Below the pieces are notes generated by a model. The model was not told where the DNA came from and made no database searches. It was given only the letters and a program-made list of their open reading frames with translations. From Rhizobium leguminosarum (GTDB taxonomy: Bacteria > Pseudomonadota > Alphaproteobacteria > Rhizobiales > Rhizobiaceae), in NCBI RefSeq assembly GCF_001652265.1, contig NZ_LWBS01000165.1:34759-98758 (forward strand): a stretch of 64,000 bases of DNA, given 5' to 3'. A program made the translations under genes and the position numbers. Shown in pieces: positions 7,799 to 16,899 of this stretch; positions within the stretch are counted from its first letter, which is position 1; every line of letters begins with the position of its first letter.

Positions 7799-9340
7799 TC
7801 ATTCCATCACCGCGCTGTGATCGACGGCGGGTGCAGCCTTCGGCTTGCGCAGCAACAGCACCAGCGGGATGACCGCAAGCGACATCAACATCAGCAACTT
7901 GAAATCGTCCATATAGGCGATGATCGTCGACTGCAGCGTGATGATTTCGTTGAGCGAAGCGCGTCCGGCGGCCGTCAGCGGGCTGAGCCCCTGCGCCGCT
8001 ACCGCGTTGAAGGCGTGATTGAATGGCGTCACATAGGCTGCGATCGATTCATGATTGCTCTGTGTGTTTTCGACGATCAGTGCCGAGACGATCGAGATGC
8101 CGACCGACGAGCCGATGTTTCGCGACAGATTATAGAGGCCGGTGCCGTCGCCGCGCATATGGGCGGGTAGCGTGGCAAAGGCGATCGTCGTCAGCGGCAC
8201 GAACAGGAAGCCGAGGCCGGCGCCCTGGATGAAACCGACTGAGACGATCGTCCACTGCGAGACATCGGGCGTCCAGCCGGTCATGTCGTACATCGCCCAA
8301 GCTGTGAGACCGAGACCGAGCACCAGCAGCAAGCGTGTATCGACCTTGCCGATCAGCCGTCCGACGATGAACATGCAGAGCATGGTGCCAAGCCCACGCG
8401 GTCCCATCACGATGCCGGCGGTGATCACGGGATAGCCCATCAGCGTTTGCAGGTAGGGCGTCATCAGCGCCAGCGAGGCGAGATAGGTGATGCCGATCAC
8501 GAAGATGAAGATCATGCTGATCGAGAAATTCTGGTCGAGAAACAGCTTCGGGTTCACGAAGGATTTCTCTGCCGTCAGAGTGTGCACGATCAGCAGATAG
8601 AAGGCGGCAGCGCAGATCAGCGCCTCGATGACGATCTCGCCCGAGGAGAACCAGTCGAGCTGCTCGCCGCGGTCGAGAAAGAGTTGCAGCGCGGCAATAC
8701 CGAGGCTCATCATCCCGAAGCCGAACCAGTCCAGCTTGGCAAGCAGATCCCTCTTGGTCTCGGTGACGAAGACGACGATGCCCATGAAGGCGAGCGCGCC
8801 GATCGGCACGTTGATATAAAACACCCAGCGCCAGCTGATATTGTCGGTCAGCCAGCCGCCGATGACAGGCCCAAGCACCGGCCCGACCATGACCGAGACG
8901 CCGAAAAGGGCCATGGCCGAGCCGCGCTCCTCGACGGTATAGATATCGAGAAGGATGCCCTGGGAAAGCGGCACCAGCGATGCGCCGAACAGGCCCTGCA
9001 GCAGGCGGAAGGCGACGATCTGGTTCAGCGATTGCGCGAGGCCGCAGAGAACGGAGGCGGCCACGAAACCGACGATGGCGACGAGCAGCACGCGCTTTCG
9101 GCCGAACTTGGCGGCAAGGAAACCGGAGGGCGGCGTCATGATTGCCGCCGCGACGATGTAGGAGGTCAGGACCCAGTTGATCTGGTCGGCGGAGGCCGAC
9201 ACGCTGCCCTGGATATAGGGCAGCGCCACGTTGGCGATCGTCGTGTCCAGCGCCTGCATGATGACGGCGAGAATGACGCAAGCCGTGATCGCACCGCGAT
9301 TGGCAATCGGCGTCGCCGGAGAAGCGGAAGCGTTACTCAT
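7799..9340 (-). CDS. emrB: DHA2 family drug:H+ antiporter (EmrB-like)
   Basis: Inner-membrane major-facilitator exporter with 14 predicted helices, 513 residues. The DHA2 signature LDTTIANVALP lies in helix 1, a loop 2-3 motif FGRKRVLL follows, and PVLGPVIGGWLT is the antiporter motif C region. The start at 9340 was chosen because its ATG overlaps the last 8 bases of the adaptor gene, which gives translational coupling; the longer frame runs back into emrA. Together with the adaptor it would form an EmrAB-type tripartite pump under MarR control. Confidence 0.93.
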   Translation of the reverse strand: MSNASASPATPIANRGAITACVILAVIMQALDTTIANVALPYIQGSVSASADQINWVLTSYIVAAAIMTPPSGFLAAKFGRKRVLLVAIVGFVAASVLCGLAQSLNQIVAFRLLQGLFGASLVPLSQGILLDIYTVEERGSAMALFGVSVMVGPVLGPVIGGWLTDNISWRWVFYINVPIGALAFMGIVVFVTETKRDLLAKLDWFGFGMMSLGIAALQLFLDRGEQLDWFSSGEIVIEALICAAAFYLLIVHTLTAEKSFVNPKLFLDQNFSISMIFIFVIGITYLASLALMTPYLQTLMGYPVITAGIVMGPRGLGTMLCMFIVGRLIGKVDTRLLLVLGLGLTAWAMYDMTGWTPDVSQWTIVSVGFIQGAGLGFLFVPLTTIAFATLPAHMRGDGTGLYNLSRNIGSSVGISIVSALIVENTQSNHESIAAYVTPFNHAFNAVAAQGLSPLTAAGRASLNEIITLQSTIIAYMDDFKLLMLMSLAVIPLVLLLRKPKAAPAVDHSAVME

Positions 9341-10562
9341 GATCCTTGCCCTGAGGCCGACCCAGAAGCTTGTTGACGAAATCAGGCAGGCCGCGGGCAT
9401 GGCCGGTCTCGACATCGACCACCGTGCTCATGCCGACGCGCAGCGGCGGCTTGCCTTCGATATCCTCGATGCGGACGCGCATCGGAATGCGCTGGACGAC
9501 CTTCACCCAGTTGCCCGTGGTGTTCTGCGCCGGCAGCAGCGAGAAGCTGGAGCCGGAGGCCGGGCTGATGCTCTCGACCTTGCCCTTCCATGTGACGCCG
9601 GGATAGGTGTCGATATAGATCTCAGCCGTCTGGCCGGGCTTGACGTAGGTGAGTTCGGTTTCCTTAGGGCTGGCGGCGATCCACAGGTGGTCGGTGGCAA
9701 CAAGCGAGAAGGCCTGCTGCGAAGCCTGCAGATAGGAGCCCACCTGCAGCGCGTTGACGTTGGTGACGATGCCGTCGAACGGCGCCTTGACGACGCTGTG
9801 GTCGAGTTCGCGCTGGGCATTATCGACATTCGACTTGGCCTGCAGGTAGAGCGGGTTCTCTTCGAGCGGCTGATCGGCGGAGCCACCAAGCTGAGCAAGC
9901 GTGGTTGCGGCTTCCGCCTTGGCGACGGTCACCTTCTGCTCAGCGGCTTCGAGATTGTGCTTGGCCTCGTCATAGGCCGAGCGTGTCGCGCCGCCGCTGG
10001 TCACCAGGTTCTGCTGACGGTCGAATTCCTCCTGGTAGTACGGAATGTCAGCCTCGGCCTGGGTGATCTCGGCCAGCGACTGCTGATAGCTTGCCTTGAG
10101 GTTCATGATCTGGTTGCGCTGGACGCCGAGCTGGGCTTCGGCGCCGGCAAGCGCGATCTTGAAGGAATCGGCCCTGAGGCTGAAGAGCACCTGCCCCGCC
10201 TTGACCGCCTCGTTCTCATGCACGTTGATCTGGTCGACGATACCCGAGACATCGGTGGTAAGCCCGACCATGTCGGCCTGTATATAGGCGTTGTCCGTCG
10301 ACATCACCTGACCGCCATTGACGTAATAATAACCGCCGACGACGAGCGCCACCGGCAGCAAGGCAAACAGGATCGGCCGCGTGAGACGGCGCCGGCGGCG
10401 GACCTTGTTACCGCCAGGCGCAGCCACGGCGGTAGCCGGCGCTGAATTGGATGAAGGCGCTTCGGCTACCGTTTCCTGCTCTTTCGCTTCGTTTTCTTCG
10501 ACAGGAGTCTTGGTCTTGGCATTGGCGTCGGCAACGACGCGGAGGGGAGATTGATCAGCCAT
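9333..10562 (-). CDS. emrA: HlyD family efflux adaptor (EmrA-like)
   Basis: Membrane-anchored periplasmic adaptor for EmrB, 409 residues from the ATG at 10562. A hydrophilic N-terminal tail precedes an RRRRL positive patch and one membrane helix (about residues 45-65). The lipoyl half DNAYIQADMVGL, a coiled-coil hairpin, the second lipoyl half (VVKAPFDGIV) and a C-terminal barrel follow. The start overlaps the marR stop by 8 bases and the end overlaps emrB by 8 bases, so the three genes form one tightly coupled operon. Confidence 0.93.
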   Translation of the reverse strand: MADQSPLRVVADANAKTKTPVEENEAKEQETVAEAPSSNSAPATAVAAPGGNKVRRRRRLTRPILFALLPVALVVGGYYYVNGGQVMSTDNAYIQADMVGLTTDVSGIVDQINVHENEAVKAGQVLFSLRADSFKIALAGAEAQLGVQRNQIMNLKASYQQSLAEITQAEADIPYYQEEFDRQQNLVTSGGATRSAYDEAKHNLEAAEQKVTVAKAEAATTLAQLGGSADQPLEENPLYLQAKSNVDNAQRELDHSVVKAPFDGIVTNVNALQVGSYLQASQQAFSLVATDHLWIAASPKETELTYVKPGQTAEIYIDTYPGVTWKGKVESISPASGSSFSLLPAQNTTGNWVKVVQRIPMRVRIEDIEGKPPLRVGMSTVVDVETGHARGLPDFVNKLLGRPQGKDHE

Positions 10563-11019
10563 CGTTCGTCTCATTTTCGTCAACCGGGCTCCGGCATGCC
10601 TGAACCAGGTTCGTCTTCATTACGGATAGGATGTGGAAAAGCTGCTCGCGCTGTTCGGCCGAAACGCCCTGCAACGCTTCCGCGCGGGTGGTGTCGCCGA
10701 GCTCGCGCATTTCGGCGAGCAGCGGGTGCGCCTCGTCGCGCATGTAGAGCAGCCAGATGCGTCGGTCGGTCGGGTGCTGGCGGCGCTCGATCAGCCCGCG
10801 TTCGGCGAGCTTGTCGAGAATGCGCACCAGCGTGATCGGCTCGACTTCGAGGATTTCGGCAAGGCCGCCTTGATGAATGCCTTCATTATTCGAGAGATAG
10901 GCAAGCGTCTGCCATTGCGACCGGGTCAGCCCAAGGCACTTCGCGCGTTGCTCGAACCGCTTGCGCAGCAGCCGTGCGACATCGTGGAGAAGGAAACCGA
11001 GGGTCGGAGTGGCGTTCAT
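10555..11019 (-). CDS. MarR family transcriptional regulator
   Basis: 154-residue winged-helix dimeric regulator. The family landmarks are LTRSQWQTLAYLSNNEGIHQGGLAEILE (helix-turn-helix), ITLVRILDKLAERGLIERR and the beta-wing PTDRRIWLLYM. It is the first gene of the operon with emrA and emrB and is expected to repress it. A likely operator lies 22 bases upstream of its start. The ligand is unknown, although MarR regulators of EmrAB pumps usually respond to phenolic or lipophilic compounds. Confidence 0.93.
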   Translation of the reverse strand: MNATPTLGFLLHDVARLLRKRFEQRAKCLGLTRSQWQTLAYLSNNEGIHQGGLAEILEVEPITLVRILDKLAERGLIERRQHPTDRRIWLLYMRDEAHPLLAEMRELGDTTRAEALQGVSAEQREQLFHILSVMKTNLVQACRSPVDENETNDG

Positions 11020-11040
11020 GAAAACCTGTGACCGTTATTT

Positions 11041-11054
11041 ATAAGCATACTTAT
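11041..11054. promoter_or_regulatory. Candidate MarR operator
   Basis: ATAAG (11041-11045) and CTTAT (11050-11054) form an inverted repeat with a 4-base spacer in AT-rich DNA immediately upstream of marR. Position and size fit a MarR-family site overlapping the operon promoter. It is one short repeat, so the assignment rests on position. Confidence 0.45.
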
Positions 11055-11563
11055 GATATCGGTTGATATATTGAGCATGCGCGCCGCACAAGGGCATGAG
11101 CGGCAGATTCAACGGCAGCGGCGAAAATGCCGCAGCCCAGCTCTGCCCTAATTCTGCGGTAAGTACAGCCTCCGGCGGAGGCGCGTAGCGCCGCGCCGAC
11201 GAGATCGACGATGATGTCTTTCACATGCTGGAACAGGAGTTCGACGGGACCGAACTCGCCGCCCTGCCACCCCGGCAGAGACGAGATCGTCGAGAGCTGA
11301 TGCCCTCCGTGACGTTTTGATGGATTCCGGAATCGTTACGAATTGGCATTTGCAATTTTTCGCCGCTGCCGTTTATAGTCCAATTCCATAGGGTTACGAT
11401 TTTTCCGATGTGCATTGCGTGCCGGCCTTCCTTTTCCAAGGGATTGAAAGCCGGGGGAATCACGGGGGCAAAAGCCCCTCGTTCACAGCAGCAAGACATG
11501 AACAGCATCACTTCATCTTGAGGTTGGCGGCAGTGAATCGGCCGTCGAGATTGGAGGACCGGT
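11055..11563. other. Gene-poor spacer with a possible coding remnant
   Basis: About 500 bases separate marR from the next operon. No complete gene is supported. The plus strand between about 11179 and 11320 can be read as a short tail with DDDVFHMLEQEFDGTELA, which recalls the C-terminal end of CPA1-type Na+/H+ antiporters (see the pseudogene entry). The part nearest 11563 should hold the promoter of the second RND operon; no clear -35/-10 pair was picked out. Confidence 0.4.
11179..11320 (+). pseudogene. Possible 3' remnant of a CPA1 Na+/H+ antiporter gene
   Basis: After an in-frame TAG, the plus strand reads RRADEIDDDVFHMLEQEFD, then GTELAALPPRQRRDRREL, ending at a TGA near 11320. The acidic DDDVFHxLExExD pattern resembles the cytoplasmic tail of bacterial CPA1 antiporters. 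There is no start codon with a ribosome site and no antiporter core upstream. It would be a fragment left after deletion or rearrangement. The match is by eye and from memory, so confidence is low. Confidence 0.3.
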
Positions 11564-12739
11564 ATGACTTACTCGCTTCGACAGATGGTGGTGCTTGGCT
11601 GTATTGCCGCATTCATGCCTCTCCCCGCGCTGGCCCAGAGCGCCCCGCCGCCCCCGCCCGTCACCGTCGCCAAGCCTGTCGTGCGCGATGTCGTCGACAG
11701 CGACGAGTTCATCGGCCGTTTCGAGCCCGTCGACGAAGTCTCCGTCCGTTCGCGCGTCGGTGGTTACCTGGAGGAAATCCATTTCCAGGACGGCGCCCTG
11801 GTCAAGCAGGGCGATCTGCTCTTCGTCATCGACCAGCGGCCGTTCGTCACCGCGCTCAATCAGGCAAAGGCGGCACTCGAAGCCTCGCAATCCGCCCTGG
11901 TCTTTGCCGATGCGCAGTATAAGCGCGCGCAATCGCTTGCTTCGAGCGGCAGCCAATCGGCGCAGACGCTGGACGATCGCCGCCGCGAATTCGATTCGGC
12001 TGAGGCCAATGTCCGCGGCGCCCAGGCTGCCGCCGATCGCGCATCTCTCGATATGGAATATACCGAAATCAAAGCGCCGCTCAGCGGCCGCATCGACCGC
12101 CGCCTGATCTCCGCCGGCAACCTCGTGCAAACCGACCAGACCATTCTCACGACGATCGTTTCTCTCGACCCGATCGATTTCTATTTCGACGTCGATGAGC
12201 GCCGCCTGCTGAATTTTGCCGACACGGCCCGCAAGCTGGGAAAGGATCTCCAGCAGGGCGGTGGCGGACTGGATGTATCCGTCACGATCTCCGATCCCAA
12301 TGCCAAACCATTCAAGGGAAAGCTCGATTTCGCCGAAAATCGGGTCGACAATGAGAGCGGCACCATTCGTCTGCGTGCCCGCTTCCCCAACCCCGATCTC
12401 GTCCTTCAGCCCGGCCTCTTCGGTCGCATACAGGTCGAAGCCTCGAACACCTACCAGGCCATTCTCGTCCCCGACGAGGCGATAGGCTCGGACCAGAATG
12501 AGCGCGTCGTTTATGTCGTCGCCGAAGACGGCACGGTGTCGACCAAGCCCGTAAGGCCTGGGCCGAGGCTCTACGGCTACCGCATCATACGCGAGGGCCT
12601 CGATGGCACCGAGACGATCATTGTCAACGGCCTGATGCGCGCCCGGCCGGGTGCAAAGATTACGCCTCAGATGACCGAACTGCCGCAGGAGCGGCAGGAC
12701 ACTGCGCCCGAAACGGCCGGCGCGGAGAGCGGACAATGA
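11564..12739 (+). CDS. RND efflux periplasmic adaptor
   Basis: Membrane fusion protein of a second RND pump, 391 residues. The N-terminus is a signal peptide (about residues 1-25, ending LPALAQS). Lipoyl half RVGGYLEEIHFQDG, a helical hairpin (about 105-165), second half IKAPLSGRID and a barrel ending GLMRARPGAKI follow. GGAGG precedes the ATG at good spacing. Its stop overlaps the permease start in an ATGA, so the two are translationally coupled. It is distinct in sequence from the adaptor at 505-1695, so this is a separate system. Confidence 0.94.
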   Translation: MTYSLRQMVVLGCIAAFMPLPALAQSAPPPPPVTVAKPVVRDVVDSDEFIGRFEPVDEVSVRSRVGGYLEEIHFQDGALVKQGDLLFVIDQRPFVTALNQAKAALEASQSALVFADAQYKRAQSLASSGSQSAQTLDDRRREFDSAEANVRGAQAAADRASLDMEYTEIKAPLSGRIDRRLISAGNLVQTDQTILTTIVSLDPIDFYFDVDERRLLNFADTARKLGKDLQQGGGGLDVSVTISDPNAKPFKGKLDFAENRVDNESGTIRLRARFPNPDLVLQPGLFGRIQVEASNTYQAILVPDEAIGSDQNERVVYVVAEDGTVSTKPVRPGPRLYGYRIIREGLDGTETIIVNGLMRARPGAKITPQMTELPQERQDTAPETAGAESGQ

Positions 12740-15700
12740 GATTTGCTCATTTTTTCGTGGACCGGCCGATCTTTGCGGCCGTGATCTCGATCCTGCTTCT
12801 CGTCGTCGGCGGCATTGCCTATACGCAGCTGCCGGTATCGCAGTATCCTGAGATAGCGCCGCCGACCATCGTCGTGCGCACCTCTTATCCGGGTGCCGAC
12901 CCGCAGACGATCGCCGATACCGTTTCGACGCCGCTCGAACAGCAGATCAACGGCGTCGAAGACATGCTTTATATGTCTTCTTACTCCAGCGCCGACGGCG
13001 CCATGTCGCTGACGATCACCTTCAAGCTCGGCACTGATCTCGACAAGGTCCAGGTGCTTGTCCAGAACCGCGTTTCCATCGCCCTTCCCCGTCTTCCCGA
13101 AGAAGTCCAGCGGCTTGGCGTGACCACCGACAAAAGCTCGCCGGATCTGATGATGGTGGTGCATCTGCTGTCGCCGTCGCACCGCTATGACCAGCTTTAC
13201 GTCTCGAATTACGCCCGCAACCGCATCCGCGACGTTCTCGTGCGCCTTGACGGCGTCGGCGACGTGCAGATCTTTGGCGAGCGCCAGTATTCGATGCGAA
13301 TCTGGCTGGATCCGGAAAAGCTCTCCGCTTACGGGATGACATCAGATGACGTCGTCTCCGCATTGAGAGACCAGAACGTTCAGGTATCAGGCGGCAAGAT
13401 CGGTGCCCCACCCGTCACCGGCAAGAATGCATTCGAATATACGGTGCGAACGGACGGCCGCTTCTCCGACGTGCGCGAGTTCCGATATGTCATTGTGAAA
13501 TCGACGACATCGGGCCGGCTCGTGCAGTTGCAGGATGTCGCCCGGATAGAACTCGGCGCACAGGATTACGTCACTAATAGTTATCTCAACAACGATCCGG
13601 CAGTTGCTCTCGGCATCTTCGCCCGGCCGGGAACCAACGCCCTGGACACGGCCCATCAAGTCCAGACGCTGATGAAGGACATATCCCAGAATTTCCCGCC
13701 GGGTCTGGAATATCGTATCGTCTACGACACGACTGAATTCATCTCGGATTCGATCACCGAGGTCTATAGGACCATCGCCGAAGCGGCCATCCTGGTGGCG
13801 ATTGTCGTTCTTGTCTTCCTGCAATCCTGGCGAACCGCGATCATTCCAATCATTGCCATCCCGGTATCGCTGATCGGCACCTTCGCCGTCCTGCTCGCCT
13901 TCGGCTTCTCGCTCAACATGCTCACCCTGTTCGGCCTCGTGCTGGCGATCGGTATCGTCGTCGACGACGCGATCGTGGTGGTGGAAAACGTCGAGCGCAA
14001 TCTGGCACGCGGCATGACACCGAAGCAGGCGTCCCATGTCACGATGGACGAAGTCGGAACCGCCGTCGTCGCCATCTCGCTGGTGCTGATCGCCGTGTTC
14101 GTGCCGACAGCCTTCATTCCAGGCATCTCTGGCCAGTTCTACAGGCAGTTCGCGGTCACGATCTCCGTCACCACTGCAATTTCCGCATTGAATTCGCTCA
14201 CGCTGTCGCCCGCCCTTGCAGGCATATTGCTGAAAACCCATGACCATGAAACCAAGCGCACGAATGTCGCATCCCGTCTGGGAAGAGGGCTTGCAGACGG
14301 CTTCAATCATGGATTCGATCGGCTGAGTTCCGGCTATTCATGGACCGTCCGGCATCTGGTCAGCAGTTGGGTTGGGTTGACAGCCGCAATGGTCACCTTC
14401 GTCTGCCTGCTGGGAGCGACCTGGTACATGGGCACGAAAGTTCCCGCGGGCTTTATCCCGACCATGGACCAGGGTTACGCCATCATCGTCATACAGCTAC
14501 CGGACGGCGCCTCGCTCGCGCGTACCGATGCCGTCGTCAAACAGGTGGGCGATATCGCCCGCACCGTGCCCGGCGTCGGCAACGCCGTGCAGTTTGCCGG
14601 CTTCAGCGGGGCGACGTTCACCAATGCCTCGAATGCCGGCGTCGTCTTCGTCCCGTTCAAATCCTTTGCCGAACGTGAAGAAGGCGGGGAGAACGCCAAC
14701 AAGATCATCGGCGAGCTATACGGCAAGCTGCAAAGCATCCAGGAAGCCTTCATCATCGCCATCCCGCCGCCATCCGTGCGTGGCGTCGGCAACTCCGGCG
14801 GCTTCAAGATGCAGATTTCCGATCTCGAAAACGCCGACATGACGCGCGTGCTCGGCCTCGCCCGGCAGATGATGGGTGCGGCGGCAACGACCGAGGGGCT
14901 GACCGGCGTCTTTACGACATTCTCCGATGCGAGCCCGCAATATTTCCTGGCGATCGACCGCGACAAGGCACGTTTCCTGAATGTGCCGATCCCCAATATC
15001 TTCAACGCCCTTTCCATCAATCTCGGCGTCGCCTACGTGAACGATTTCAATGCGTTCGGCCGCGTCTACCAGGTTCGCGCCCAGGCCGACCGGCAATACC
15101 GCATGGACCGGGAAGACATCCTTGCCCTGAAGGTCCGCTCGGCGACCGGGGCGCTGGTTCCGCTTGGAACCTTGATGGACATCCAGGATGCCAGCGGCCC
15201 GGCGCTTGTCCAGCGCTACAACATGTACGTCTCGGTGCCGCTTCAGGGCAATCCGACGCCTGGCACGTCGACGGGCGATGCCATCGCCAAGATGGAGGCC
15301 TTAGCAGCGAAGATCCTGCCGCAGGGGACGACTTTCGAATGGACGGAACTTGCCTATCAGGAGACCCACACCGGCAATACGGCCATCTACATCTTCGCCT
15401 TGTCTGTCGTCTTCGTCTTCCTGGCACTTGCAGCACAATATGAAAGCTGGGTTCTGCCCTTGGCGATCATTCTCATCGTCCCGCTGGCGGTGCTCGCGGC
15501 GCTGATCGGGGTCTCACTGAGGGGAATGGACAACAACGTACTGACCCAGATCGGCCTGATCGTCCTGATCGGCCTTGCGGCCAAGAACGCCATTCTGATC
15601 GTCGAGTTCGCCAGGCAGGCGGAAGAGGAAGGCAAGTCGCCGGTCGAGGCAGCCATCGAGGCCAGCCATCTTCGCCTGCGCCCGATCCTGATGACAGCAT

Positions 15701-15924
15701 TCGCCTTCATCTTCGGTGTTCTGCCGCTTGCCATCGCCACCGGTCCCGGCGCCGAAATGCGCCAGTCGCTCGGCACCGCCGTGTTCTCGGGCATGCTCGG
15801 TGTAACCTTCTTCGGCCTGTTCCTGACACCGGTCTTCTACGTCGTGCTGCGCCGCTGGCGCCGTAACCGGCCGGCCACTGTAGAACCAGCGAAGACAGAG
15901 CCGGTCGAGGAAGGGGTCGTCTGA
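12736..15924 (+). CDS. RND multidrug efflux permease (HAE1 family)
   Basis: Full-length 1062-residue inner-membrane pump of the AcrB/MexF type. It has FVDRPIF at the N-terminus, twelve predicted helices in two halves with two large periplasmic domains, and GIVVDDAIVVVENVERNL in helix 4 with the paired Asp residues of the proton relay. GLAAKNAILIVEFA marks the second half. The start overlaps the adaptor gene by 4 bases. Its N-terminal 128 residues are closely similar to those of the partial permease at 1-384. The drug range cannot be read from sequence. Confidence 0.95.
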   Translation: MRFAHFFVDRPIFAAVISILLLVVGGIAYTQLPVSQYPEIAPPTIVVRTSYPGADPQTIADTVSTPLEQQINGVEDMLYMSSYSSADGAMSLTITFKLGTDLDKVQVLVQNRVSIALPRLPEEVQRLGVTTDKSSPDLMMVVHLLSPSHRYDQLYVSNYARNRIRDVLVRLDGVGDVQIFGERQYSMRIWLDPEKLSAYGMTSDDVVSALRDQNVQVSGGKIGAPPVTGKNAFEYTVRTDGRFSDVREFRYVIVKSTTSGRLVQLQDVARIELGAQDYVTNSYLNNDPAVALGIFARPGTNALDTAHQVQTLMKDISQNFPPGLEYRIVYDTTEFISDSITEVYRTIAEAAILVAIVVLVFLQSWRTAIIPIIAIPVSLIGTFAVLLAFGFSLNMLTLFGLVLAIGIVVDDAIVVVENVERNLARGMTPKQASHVTMDEVGTAVVAISLVLIAVFVPTAFIPGISGQFYRQFAVTISVTTAISALNSLTLSPALAGILLKTHDHETKRTNVASRLGRGLADGFNHGFDRLSSGYSWTVRHLVSSWVGLTAAMVTFVCLLGATWYMGTKVPAGFIPTMDQGYAIIVIQLPDGASLARTDAVVKQVGDIARTVPGVGNAVQFAGFSGATFTNASNAGVVFVPFKSFAEREEGGENANKIIGELYGKLQSIQEAFIIAIPPPSVRGVGNSGGFKMQISDLENADMTRVLGLARQMMGAAATTEGLTGVFTTFSDASPQYFLAIDRDKARFLNVPIPNIFNALSINLGVAYVNDFNAFGRVYQVRAQADRQYRMDREDILALKVRSATGALVPLGTLMDIQDASGPALVQRYNMYVSVPLQGNPTPGTSTGDAIAKMEALAAKILPQGTTFEWTELAYQETHTGNTAIYIFALSVVFVFLALAAQYESWVLPLAIILIVPLAVLAALIGVSLRGMDNNVLTQIGLIVLIGLAAKNAILIVEFARQAEEEGKSPVEAAIEASHLRLRPILMTAFAFIFGVLPLAIATGPGAEMRQSLGTAVFSGMLGVTFFGLFLTPVFYVVLRRWRRNRPATVEPAKTEPVEEGVV

Positions 15925-15958
15925 GACGATCCCGTCCGGCTCTCGCGAACCAAGGAAG

Positions 15959-16696
15959 TCAGGTGGAAAACAGGTGCACCTTGCCCTGCCACAGGCGGGC
16001 GACGGTGAGCCTGCCGCTGCGAAAGGCGCGCGTATCGAGATTGAGCCGCCTCGGCCGTATGTCGGGTTCGTCGTTCGGCGTATGACCGTGAACGACGAGT
16101 TTCGGCAACGGCACCCGGCTTTCGAGAAACCGCTGGCGGATGAGGACCAGATCCTCGTCCGTCTGCTCGCTGAGCGGCAGCTTCGGATTGATGCCAGCAT
16201 GCACGAAAATCACGCTTGGAGTCTCCAGCATGACGGGCAGCGCCCGCATGAAATCGATATGCGTGCGCGGCAGCGATTGGCGGATGAAAGCATCGAGCTT
16301 CGCGCCGGAGGGAAAGACCAGCGGCAGGTGCTCCGGATCGAGGCCATAGGATTTGAGCGACTCCGCCGACCCCATCTGCATCCAATCTTCATAGGAGATC
16401 CAGCCGTCGACATAGTCGAGCATGGCGACTTCGTGATTGCCGGCAAGGCAGATGCGGTCGAATCCATCTGGCGGTGGCTCCATGAGATGGGCGATCACCT
16501 GTGACGATTCCGGGCCGCGGTCGATATAGTCGCCGAGCGTGACGATCAGCTTACGCCCGGGCAACTGCGCGCCGTCACGCAGGATCGCCTCCTCGGCTTT
16601 CACAAGCAGATCGTACCGACCGTGAATGTCGCCGATCGCATAGGTTGGAATAGCGGCAATATCCAGCTTCAGACGCGGTCTCGGCTGGCGTGCCAT
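15959..16696 (-). CDS. PPP-type metallophosphoesterase (serine/threonine phosphatase-like)
   Basis: Two-metal phosphoesterase with every PPP-family motif: GDIHGRY (residues 22-28), LGDYIDRGPES, GNHEVAML, a metal-binding histidine in VFVHAGINP and VVHGHTPND. Bacterial relatives act as protein phosphatases or on diadenosine polyphosphates. The start at 16696 has GAGG 8 bases upstream. An alternative start at 16738 would add 14 residues and has a poorer site. It is convergent with the RND permease gene and divergent from the SfnB-like gene. The substrate is unknown. Confidence 0.88.
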   Translation of the reverse strand: MARQPRPRLKLDIAAIPTYAIGDIHGRYDLLVKAEEAILRDGAQLPGRKLIVTLGDYIDRGPESSQVIAHLMEPPPDGFDRICLAGNHEVAMLDYVDGWISYEDWMQMGSAESLKSYGLDPEHLPLVFPSGAKLDAFIRQSLPRTHIDFMRALPVMLETPSVIFVHAGINPKLPLSEQTDEDLVLIRQRFLESRVPLPKLVVHGHTPNDEPDIRPRRLNLDTRAFRSGRLTVARLWQGKVHLFST

Positions 16697-16738
16697 TTTC
16701 GAAACCTCGCTGTTGCGAGCACGAGAGTCGCTCATCAT

Positions 16739-16899
16739 ATTTCTCGGTTAAGGAAGCCCCACCTAACCGTAAGTAGAGTGGAGGACAAGGCAATCAAGCT
16801 GGTAAGAAAATTCAAAGCACACGGGTTTTGTAGAAAAACCGGCCTTATCATTCGAGGGGTAATCCCTCACTCCTGTATCCGTCGAGAAAAGAGTGACCG
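16739..16899. promoter_or_regulatory. Divergent promoter region with stem-loops
   Basis: This gap between the phosphatase and the SfnB-like gene carries an imperfect palindrome CGGTTAAGG/CCTAACCG around 16747-16771 and a stem GAGGG/CCCTC just before 16880. A GGTTTT/AAAACC pair lies between them. Both genes must start transcription here. No specific regulator can be named. Confidence 0.35.
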
